Assembly: GCA_027482985.1 (NCBI GenBank)
Contig: JAIXVO010000604.1
Span: 1 to 5,920 of the forward strand
Source of the DNA: Cyanobacteriota bacterium
GTDB taxonomy: Bacteria > Cyanobacteriota > Cyanobacteriia > Leptolyngbyales > Leptolyngbyaceae
Reading direction: 5' to 3'
DNA: 5,920 nt
Shown: positions 1 to 5,401 of the stretch, piece by piece
Numbering within the stretch: the stretch's first letter is position 1
Layout of the letters: every line of letters starts with the position of its first letter
Notes under the pieces: generated by a model
Told to the model about the DNA's origin: nothing
Database searches by the model: none
Seen by the model: the letters and a program-made list of their open reading frames with translations, nothing else
Program-made: the position numbers and the translations under genes

Positions 1-335
1 GGAGAAAGATCGCCAGTTTCTTAACCCTCAACGGACACTTTTTGCCCGAATTCTTGATTCAAACTGAGCCCCAACTGATTTGGTATGCGCCTGGTTTTCC
101 AGGACAGCGATCGCGGGCTTTTGCCAAAAAGACCATTCTCATCTTCAAATCGAAAATGGCTTGTGTTTACCAGTATGAAATGGATAAATCCAGTGGCTTC
201 AAGATTTTGCGTGACTGGATTAAGGTTGTTTGGCAGGGACTTTCGCGCTGGTCAGCCGTCAAACTCGCCTGGAAAACAGCCGCTCCAGAACTCATGTCTC
301 TGGGCTTTTGGAAAACCTATTTACGCCTGTCTTGA
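1..335 (+). CDS. C-terminal part of an unrecognised protein (5' end outside window)
   Basis: The reading frame is open from the left edge (first complete codon at base 3) to a TGA at 333-335, so this is the last ~110 residues of a longer protein. A TTG at 42 could serve as a start, but the frame continues upstream without a stop, so truncation by the window edge is the simpler reading. The visible part is soluble-looking, basic and rich in aromatics. It has a PQLIWYAPGFPGQRSRAF stretch, then a CVYQYEMDKSSGFKILRDW stretch, and ends in LGFWKTYLRLS. I see no transmembrane segment and no catalytic motif I can assign. The next gene starts 3 bp after the stop, which suggests the same operon and translational coupling. 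Context makes a glycosyltransferase or other polysaccharide-biosynthesis enzyme plausible, but the sequence does not show this. Confidence 0.75.
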   Translation, partial: RKIASFLTLNGHFLPEFLIQTEPQLIWYAPGFPGQRSRAFAKKTILIFKSKMACVYQYEMDKSSGFKILRDWIKVVWQGLSRWSAVKLAWKTAAPELMSLGFWKTYLRLS

Positions 336-338
336 ATC

Positions 339-1382
339 ATGACTCAACCACGAGATGAAACCATTGATAGTTTGAAAGGCATGCTGGTGTTTGGCATGAT
401 CCTCTCCCATGTCGCTGGACTGATTAGCAGTCACAGTGATGGGGCGATCAAACTCGTGTGGTTAATCACTGGGTTAGTCACTTTTTCCGGCTTCATGTTT
501 AGTTTTGGTTATGCTTGCCAACTCGCTTATTTCAGCAAAACCCGCAGCCTTGTCGCCCAGCGGATGCTCATCACCGCCCTCAAACCGCTGATCGCCTTTT
601 ATCTTTCGGGCATTTATTGGCGGGCATTTGTCGATCAAAATCTGACTGTCAAAGGCATTTTGAAGATTCTCTTATTGCGGGACATTCCCCCCTTCTCAGA
701 ATTTCTGATTGCCTTTGCTTTGATCATGCTGGTATCCCTATTTCTATTTCGCCCGATTCAACACATCGTCGCCCATCCAAGCACTTTTTGGCTCAGTTTT
801 ACCCTCCTCCTATTCACCACTTTTTTGCCGTATGACTGGATTCAATTTAGTCCCCTCGCATTATTAATTGGCACCACCGCCTTTCCCACCTTTCCTGTCC
901 TGCAATACTTTCCCGTGTTTCTCCTGGGTGCTTACTTCGCCAAACATCGACTGAAACGCGATCGCACCGTGCAACTCGTCGCCCTCAGTGGCTTGGTCGC
1001 TTTTGTCGGGTTTTACGCCATCCATCACCAGTTACCCAGTCGCTTCCCGCCCTCCTGTTTGTGGATTCTGGCCTCGATCGCCCTCGTCGATGGCTATTAC
1101 CAGATCGCCCAACGGCTGCCCTCGCCCCATCCCCTCACCACTCTGCTACGGCTGTGGGGCAAAAATGTCTTATTTTACTTGCTGATTAGCAACATTCTCA
1201 TTTTTACCTTCCGGGGTGCCTATGCGCCGCTTGACCTCAACCTCTTCGCCTCCGTCGGGCTAACGCTGCTCCTCCTCTTCACCCTGACCTTTTTCACCAC
1301 CATCGTCGTCCCCCAACCACGGGCGATCGCCCCCGCTCCCAGTGCCGCCCGCCCCGATTCCTTACTGTCATCCTCCCGCTGA
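339..1382 (+). CDS. acyltransferase-3-family-like integral membrane protein
   Basis: This 347-residue polytopic membrane protein most resembles the acyltransferase 3 family (OafA/OpgC/fucose 4-O-acetyltransferase-like), whose members transfer acetyl or other acyl groups to sugars of surface polysaccharides. The N-terminus has the usual layout: RDETIDSLKGMLVFGMILSH at residues 5-24, a charged Arg/Asp/Lys start leading into the first helix with His24, the position of the family's key histidine. FSGFMFSFGYA (49-59) fits the second helix. Further hydrophobic segments lie near 38-60, 78-95, 120-138, 148-163, 186-201, 210-227, 239-252, 275-290 and 300-324. The length is near the family norm. The last ~23 residues are a Pro/Ala/Ser-rich, probably cytoplasmic tail. 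The start at 339 is the first ATG after the previous stop; no clear Shine-Dalgarno is seen, consistent with coupling to the upstream gene. The acyl donor and the acceptor sugar are unknown. A weaker alternative is another acyltransferase-fold membrane protein of unknown role. Confidence 0.8.
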   Translation: MTQPRDETIDSLKGMLVFGMILSHVAGLISSHSDGAIKLVWLITGLVTFSGFMFSFGYACQLAYFSKTRSLVAQRMLITALKPLIAFYLSGIYWRAFVDQNLTVKGILKILLLRDIPPFSEFLIAFALIMLVSLFLFRPIQHIVAHPSTFWLSFTLLLFTTFLPYDWIQFSPLALLIGTTAFPTFPVLQYFPVFLLGAYFAKHRLKRDRTVQLVALSGLVAFVGFYAIHHQLPSRFPPSCLWILASIALVDGYYQIAQRLPSPHPLTTLLRLWGKNVLFYLLISNILIFTFRGAYAPLDLNLFASVGLTLLLLFTLTFFTTIVVPQPRAIAPAPSAARPDSLLSSSR

Positions 1383-1384
1383 GG
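1381..1384 (+). promoter_or_regulatory. ribosome binding site of the GT2 gene
   Basis: GAGG lies 5 nt before the ATG at 1390 and overlaps the TGA stop of the preceding acyltransferase gene (TGAGG). It supports ATG 1390 over the in-frame GTG at 1342, which would overlap the previous gene by 41 bp and add 16 residues without family similarity. The stop/RBS overlap suggests coupled translation. Confidence 0.65.
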
Positions 1385-1389
1385 TGCTT

Positions 1390-2394
1390 ATGTCTGACCC
1401 CAACGCCCCCCGCATCAGTGTGATCATTCCCACCTACAATCGTCCGCAGTATTTGCAGACCGCGATCGCCAGTGTGCTGAACCAAACCTGGCAGGATTTT
1501 GAACTGATCGTGACCGATGATGGCAGTGCGGAAAGTCCCCAGGCGATCGTCGAGTCCTTTCAGGACAGTCGGGTGCGGTTTCGGCGCAATCCCACCAACC
1601 TTGGTATTGCCTGGAATCTGACTCACGCACTCCAACTAGCACGCGGTCAATACATCACCACCTTAAATGATGATGACCAGTGGACGGAAACCTTTTTAGC
1701 CACCTTAGTCACACCTTTAGAACATCATCCTGACTTGATTCTGGCTTTCTGTGATTACTTCGTCATGGATGCCGCAGGAGTTATTCAGGACGAATGGACA
1801 CACCAACAATCTCACCGGGAAAAACGCGATCGCTTGACTGAAGGCATCTATCAACCCTTCTGGGAAATCGGCCTCGTCGATCAAGCCGTGTTTGCCGCTA
1901 GTGCCGCCGTTATCCGCCGCACCGCGATCGCCCTGGATGAACTCCTCCAAGCAGGCGTGTTTTGGGATTACTACCTCGCCTTCCTCGCCTGTCGCACAGG
2001 GCAAGGTGCTTACTACTGTCCCCAACGCCTCGCTGCCTACCGTCGTCATCCCGCCTCCGAAAACATGATCAGCGGCAGTCGCAATGCTCAAGCCAAAATC
2101 CGCAAAGGGCGAGCCGGACTATTTTGTTACCGCCAATTTGCCGTCGCTGCCCCCACCCCTGCCCTCCAACACCATTTTTGGCAGGAATGGGCACACGCCA
2201 GCACGACCCTCGGCATTGGGCTATTGCGCGATCGCCAACCGGAAACCGCTCGTCCTTATCTGCTGTCCGCCCTGCGTCAATCGCCTTTCAATCTGCGGAC
2301 TTTGATGGCTCTGCTTCTGAGCTATTTGCCGCAATCTTTCGCCACTTGGTTCAGCCACCTGCGGCAACCCAACGTCTTCTCTAAAGCTCGCTAG
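1390..2394 (+). CDS. family 2 glycosyltransferase (GT-A fold)
   Basis: This 334-residue cytoplasmic enzyme transfers a sugar from a nucleotide-sugar donor, probably onto a lipid-linked polysaccharide precursor. GT2 hallmarks appear in order: ISVIIPTYNRPQYL (residues 9-22), SVLNQTWQDFELIVTDDGS (28-46) with nucleotide-binding Asp43/Asp44, NLGIAWNL (70-77), and TLNDDDQW (91-98) holding the metal-binding DxD-type acidic cluster 94-96. FWDYYL (191-196) sits where GT2 enzymes carry their catalytic-base region, with Asp193 the candidate. The C-terminal ~100 residues (235-334) are helical-looking and include ARPYLLSALRQSPFNLRTL, a tail of the sort seen in several cyanobacterial GT2 proteins; its role is unclear. 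There is no clear membrane anchor, though residues 303-313 are hydrophobic. The gene lies 7 bp after the acyltransferase gene and 17 bp before the ligase-like gene. Donor and acceptor cannot be predicted. Confidence 0.93.
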   Translation: MSDPNAPRISVIIPTYNRPQYLQTAIASVLNQTWQDFELIVTDDGSAESPQAIVESFQDSRVRFRRNPTNLGIAWNLTHALQLARGQYITTLNDDDQWTETFLATLVTPLEHHPDLILAFCDYFVMDAAGVIQDEWTHQQSHREKRDRLTEGIYQPFWEIGLVDQAVFAASAAVIRRTAIALDELLQAGVFWDYYLAFLACRTGQGAYYCPQRLAAYRRHPASENMISGSRNAQAKIRKGRAGLFCYRQFAVAAPTPALQHHFWQEWAHASTTLGIGLLRDRQPETARPYLLSALRQSPFNLRTLMALLLSYLPQSFATWFSHLRQPNVFSKAR

Positions 2395-2400
2395 CCATCC

Positions 2401-2404
2401 AGGA
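2401..2404 (+). promoter_or_regulatory. ribosome binding site of the O-antigen ligase-like gene
   Basis: AGGA lies 7 nt before the ATG at 2412, inside the 17-bp spacer after the GT2 stop. The spacing is normal and supports 2412 as the start. Confidence 0.55.
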
Positions 2405-2411
2405 TAACCCC

Positions 2412-3857
2412 ATGTCTACCCCCTCCCTATCTCTGCCCAAACCCCTTACCTTCCAGCCTACCCTCGCCTGGATGCCCATTCTGGCGCTGGTGGGAGTCGT
2501 CGTGGTGGGGTTGGGACTGAAGGCGGGGAGTGGGTTACGCCTGGTTTATCCCCTCGGCTGTTGCGGCACTGCCCTCTGGCTCTACTGCCGCTATCCCACC
2601 CTGTACCTCGGCTTTACCTGGTGGATCTGGTTTATCACCCCCTGCCTGCGCCGCATCATCGATTGGCAAAGCGGTTGGCTCGATCCCAACCCGATCATGC
2701 TGGCTCCCTTCCTCACCACCTTAGTCACCCTGTTCACCCTCATTCGAGCCTTTCCCAAACTCTACTGGCGCGGCGGTTTACCCTTCATCTTCGCGATCGC
2801 GGCTGTCCTTTATGGCTGGCTAGTTGGCATTTTGAACTGGTCGCTGATTCCCCCCAGTGTGCCGCTTCTCAACTGGCTCACCCCGATTCTGTTTGGCTTT
2901 CATCTGTTTGCCAACTGGCAACATTACCCCGCCTACCGCCAAACCCTTCAGCGCGTGTTCCTCTGGGGGGTGCTGGTGATGGGTACTTACGGCGTGGTGC
3001 AATATCTGGTTGCCCCACCCTGGGATCGGCTCTGGCTGATGAATCAGGATACCCAAGTCTTTGGGATTCCCGAACCCTTAGGCATTCGCGTCTTCAGTAC
3101 GATGAATTCCACGCAGCCCTTCGCCTGTGTCCTGGCCGCTGGCTTAGTGTTGCTGTTTAGCGATCGCGGCGGTTCCCGTTTTCTCGCAGCTGGCGTTGGT
3201 TATCTTTCCTTTTTGCTCACCCTGGCGCGATCGGCCTGGCTGGGTTGGGGCATTTCCCTGCTGCTGTTTATCCCGCCTCTCCACCGTCGCCTGCAAATGC
3301 GCCTAGTGCTCAGCCTGGTGGTCATTACCCTACTGGTCTTACCCTTGACTGCGATTGATCCCTTTGCAGGAGTGATTCAAACTCGCATTCAAAGCTTATT
3401 TAATATCAGTGCCGATGTCAGTTTTAATGCTCGCTTTACAGGCTATCACAATGCCTTAGGAATCGCTTTATCTGAATTTATGGGTCAAGGCTTAGGTGGC
3501 ATCATTATTAGTGATAGTTTAGGTCTGAACGATAGTGGTATTCTCAGTTTATTTTTTATCCTGGGTTGGTTTGGCACCATCCCCTACCTGATCGGACTCG
3601 TCACCTTACTCCTCCGCACGTTGCAACCATCCGTTGGTGTTGCCGATCCGTTTGCGGCGGCGGCTCGTGCGATCGCGATCGGCACTTTTGCCCAAATGGG
3701 GTTAAACGAATCCATGTTGGGTGTATTTGGCATGGTGCTCTGGAGTTTCATTGGCATCGCGTTAGCTGCGCAAAAGTATGCGCGGCTAGGTACGGCAGAA
3801 GGCAGAGGGCAGAGGGCAGGGGGTAAGGCCTATTTAAATGCCGAACACAACATATGA
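2412..3857 (+). CDS. O-antigen ligase/polymerase-like (WaaL/Wzy) membrane protein
   Basis: This is a 481-residue polytopic inner-membrane protein of the O-antigen ligase type (Wzy_C-like). Such proteins join undecaprenyl-linked glycans, as a polymerase or as a ligase, on the periplasmic side. Hydrophobic segments lie near residues 20-38, 43-58, 64-78, 95-113, 122-140, 150-166, 181-200, 235-250, 255-286, 297-313, 376-401, 417-430 and 433-453. The segment LTLARSAWLGWGISLLLF (269-286) with Arg273 matches the family's conserved Arg-containing helix. It is followed by the large periplasmic loop (about 314-375) containing RFTGYHNALGIALSEFMGQG (341-360) and LGG (361-363). LNDSGILSLFFILGWFG (372-388) fits the helix after that loop. 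Ligase and polymerase cannot be told apart from sequence alone. Residues from about 460 to the end are oddly hydrophilic and are encoded by a heptad repeat and adjoining DNA, so the original stop was probably just upstream. The gene is last in its cluster. Confidence 0.87.
   Translation: MSTPSLSLPKPLTFQPTLAWMPILALVGVVVVGLGLKAGSGLRLVYPLGCCGTALWLYCRYPTLYLGFTWWIWFITPCLRRIIDWQSGWLDPNPIMLAPFLTTLVTLFTLIRAFPKLYWRGGLPFIFAIAAVLYGWLVGILNWSLIPPSVPLLNWLTPILFGFHLFANWQHYPAYRQTLQRVFLWGVLVMGTYGVVQYLVAPPWDRLWLMNQDTQVFGIPEPLGIRVFSTMNSTQPFACVLAAGLVLLFSDRGGSRFLAAGVGYLSFLLTLARSAWLGWGISLLLFIPPLHRRLQMRLVLSLVVITLLVLPLTAIDPFAGVIQTRIQSLFNISADVSFNARFTGYHNALGIALSEFMGQGLGGIIISDSLGLNDSGILSLFFILGWFGTIPYLIGLVTLLLRTLQPSVGVADPFAAAARAIAIGTFAQMGLNESMLGVFGMVLWSFIGIALAAQKYARLGTAEGRGQRAGGKAYLNAEHNI
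3794..3821 (+). repeat. tandem heptad repeat (GGCAGAG type)
   Basis: Four adjacent 7-bp units are visible: GGCAGAA, GGCAGAG, GGCAGAG, GGCAGGG, perhaps followed by a degenerate GGTAAGG. Short tandemly repeated heptamers of this kind are known from filamentous cyanobacteria, normally between genes. Here the repeat lies inside the 3' end of the ligase-like gene and encodes about residues 462-470 (AEGRGQRAG). Because 7 is not a multiple of 3, each unit encodes different residues, so the peptide is not periodic. Confidence 0.85.
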
Positions 3858-3870
3858 AATTTATCCCGTA

Positions 3871-3892
3871 GGGGCGAATGTCCATTCGCCCC
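3871..3892. repeat. palindromic repeat, 10-bp perfect arms
   Basis: GGGGCGAATG (3871-3880) and CATTCGCCCC (3883-3892) are exact reverse complements separated by TC. The motif GTAGGGGCGAATG...CATTCGCCCC is, from memory, a dispersed intergenic repeat in many cyanobacterial genomes. It starts 14 bp after the ligase-like stop codon and could act as a transcription-end or mRNA-stabilising hairpin, but no T-run follows, so a classical intrinsic terminator is not supported. Confidence 0.85.
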
Positions 3893-4063
3893 ACCCAATT
3901 CGACGATCGCAGTTTAATTTTCGGTTTTCTCAATCCTCTTGCCTCACCCCAGATCGATTGGTAGACCTATCCTCTGCGTCGTCCCATGTTCGATAGACAC
4001 TACACCTCCGCCTCGCCCACGTTTAATCAACACACCATCATCCCCGCCTCTTCCCACGGTTGG

Positions 4064-4086
4064 GAGACGTACCAGCGGTACGTCTC
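4064..4086. repeat. palindromic repeat, 10-bp perfect arms, upstream of GT-C-like gene
   Basis: GAGACGTACC (4064-4073) and GGTACGTCTC (4077-4086) are exact reverse complements around an AGC loop; a G-T pair at 4063/4087 could extend the stem. The GGGAGACGTACC...GGTACGTCTCTAC form resembles another dispersed cyanobacterial palindrome. It sits 36 bp upstream of ATG 4123, so it would lie in the mRNA leader if transcription starts upstream. A short ATTTTCTT follows a few bases after the stem, weakly terminator-like. Confidence 0.85.
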
Positions 4087-4122
4087 TACGATATTTTCTT
4101 CCTCTCCTCCCTTGCTCTTCCT

Positions 4123-5391
4123 ATGACTCCTAATCCCTTTCTTTCCTCCTCCCCCGATCGCGCCCTAGACCGCGTTCATCGCTATAGCATGGTTGTTGTC
4201 CTCACCTTCCTGGCTTTGGGATATCTGGCGTTGACCCTGAACGGTTATGGCAACCATGACGACATTTACCGCATGATTGGCAGTTGGCGGACGGTGTGGA
4301 GTGAGCAGCGATATGTGCCGTCGCGGTTTCAGGGATATCTGGTGCCAGAGATGGTGATAGGGTTGACCTCCGAGATTGGGGATTTTTATCTCTCTAATTT
4401 GGTTTCGGCAGGATTGGCGATCGCCAGCTTGTACTTGTTTTATCAACTCTTAATCCCGTTCATTGCGCCGCTGCCTGCCGCATTGGGGAGTCTCGCGATC
4501 GGGACGAATCCCTACTGGATCATTGCCGCTACGACTTCGACGGATTATGTTTATCCCGCCTTTTTCTTTTTGTTGGGAATCTGGCTTCTGCGCCAGCAGC
4601 GCTTTCGCCTTGCCGGACTGAGCTTTGCCCTCGCCGTCTCCTCCCGCCTCACCTATGGCCCGATGGTCGCGATCGCCCTCGGCTTCTATCTGCCGACCCT
4701 TCGCCAGCAGCGTCCCCTCCTGCCCCGGTTTTGGCAGGGCGTTCTGATCTTTCTGGGCGCAACAGCGGCGCTCTACCTGCCAGTCTTTATCGCGTCAGGC
4801 TACAACTTCAGCTTTCTAGCCTATGCCGACGATACAACTGGCGGCACGCTGGGGCAAATCGCTCGTTATTTGTACAAAAATGTCTACTTCTGGGGATTGC
4901 CCACCTTCATTGTGCTGGCGGGATTTTTTCTGCGAGAGCGACGATTCTATTGGCAGCAATTTTGTCAATTTCCCGTCCCGCGATCGACTCCCGCCAAATT
5001 AGCTTTTCATGCAGTTCTAGCATTACTCCTCTATAACCAGTTGATGTTCGCTAAATTGCCTCATCAATATCAGTATTTGCTGCCCATCTTATTTTGTGTC
5101 GTCTTCCTGATTACCCGATTTCCTGACTATCAGAAACAAGTGATTTGCTTGAGTCTGATCGCAGTGCTGCATTTAGTGCATGGTTTTGTGAATATTGATG
5201 TTTTAGAAACCTACCAGATAGGTAGCAATAACACCACGATTCACTCCGATGGTGCTCACTTCCAACCAGGTATTAAACCGGGAATTTTAGTTCGAGATTA
5301 CCAGTGGCGTGCTCAATATCAACGTCAACTGACAGCAGCATTTAATCAACGCTGGTCATACTTTGGTCGATCGCTCTCTAACCCTCGTTAA
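4123..5391 (+). CDS. GT-C-like polytopic membrane protein, probable lipid-linked-sugar glycosyltransferase
   Basis: This 422-residue integral membrane protein has the layout of GT-C glycosyltransferases (GT39/ArnT/RgtABCD-like), which use polyprenyl-phosphate sugars at the outer face of the membrane. After a first helix (about 23-39) comes NGYGNHDDIYRMIGSW (40-55), with Asp46-Asp47 where these enzymes carry the acidic catalytic residue(s) of the first periplasmic loop. FQGYLVPEMVIGL (69-81) and SNLVSAGLAIASLYLFYQLL (91-110) resemble the next loop and helix. Further hydrophobic segments lie near 112-127, 143-155, 163-190, 204-224, 257-270, 292-308, 316-330 and 338-354. LPHQYQYLLPIL (312-323) resembles the late RYLLP-type motif of the superfamily. 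A hydrophilic C-terminal tail (about 355-422) is unassigned. ATG 4123 is chosen over the in-frame TTG at 4060, which would place a palindromic repeat inside the coding region. No Shine-Dalgarno is visible. The family is an inference; the protein could be an unclassified membrane protein. Confidence 0.72.
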   Translation: MTPNPFLSSSPDRALDRVHRYSMVVVLTFLALGYLALTLNGYGNHDDIYRMIGSWRTVWSEQRYVPSRFQGYLVPEMVIGLTSEIGDFYLSNLVSAGLAIASLYLFYQLLIPFIAPLPAALGSLAIGTNPYWIIAATTSTDYVYPAFFFLLGIWLLRQQRFRLAGLSFALAVSSRLTYGPMVAIALGFYLPTLRQQRPLLPRFWQGVLIFLGATAALYLPVFIASGYNFSFLAYADDTTGGTLGQIARYLYKNVYFWGLPTFIVLAGFFLRERRFYWQQFCQFPVPRSTPAKLAFHAVLALLLYNQLMFAKLPHQYQYLLPILFCVVFLITRFPDYQKQVICLSLIAVLHLVHGFVNIDVLETYQIGSNNTTIHSDGAHFQPGIKPGILVRDYQWRAQYQRQLTAAFNQRWSYFGRSLSNPR

Positions 5392-5401
5392 GCCTGCCAT
5401 C

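Larger units (their letters stand above)
3858..4122. other. 265-bp intergenic region with dispersed repeats
   Basis: This is the only long gap in the window and separates the two gene groups. It holds two perfect hairpins (3871-3892 and 4064-4086). Between them (about 3893-4060) the sequence is C-rich with no ORF that looks like a protein. The region ends in a pyrimidine tract before the ATG at 4123. I cannot support a specific promoter, although the second gene group would be expected to have one here. Confidence 0.7.

Noticed and set aside
1342..1389. GTG start extending the GT2 protein by 16 residues
   Set aside because: It would overlap the upstream gene by 41 bp, adds no family-like sequence, and ATG 1390 has a GAGG at proper spacing.
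1294..1635. Antisense ORF across the acyltransferase/GT2 junction
   Set aside because: It is fully overlapped by two well-supported genes and its translation has no recognisable motif; a shadow of GC-rich coding DNA.
1717..2091. 124-residue antisense ORF inside the GT2 gene
   Set aside because: It lies wholly within a strongly supported GT2 gene and has no convincing domain or ribosome binding site.
2561..3160. 199-residue ORF in another + frame inside the ligase-like gene
   Set aside because: The composition is His/Pro/Ser/Leu-rich as expected for a frame-shifted reading of membrane-protein DNA; the overlapping frame has clear family features.
3794..3821. CRISPR array
   Set aside because: The units are 7 bp and directly adjacent, with no spacers; this is a simple heptad repeat.
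4087..4092. Possible -10 box TACGAT before the GT-C-like gene
   Set aside because: No -35-like hexamer at suitable spacing; the match is too weak to call a promoter.
4060..4122. TTG start extending the GT-C-like protein by 21 residues
   Set aside because: The added segment is encoded largely by a palindromic repeat and pyrimidine tract, with no ribosome binding site; ATG 4123 is more likely.
3939..4133. Small + strand ORF in the intergenic region
   Set aside because: Pro/Arg/Ser-rich low-complexity translation running through a palindromic repeat and into the next gene; no support for expression.
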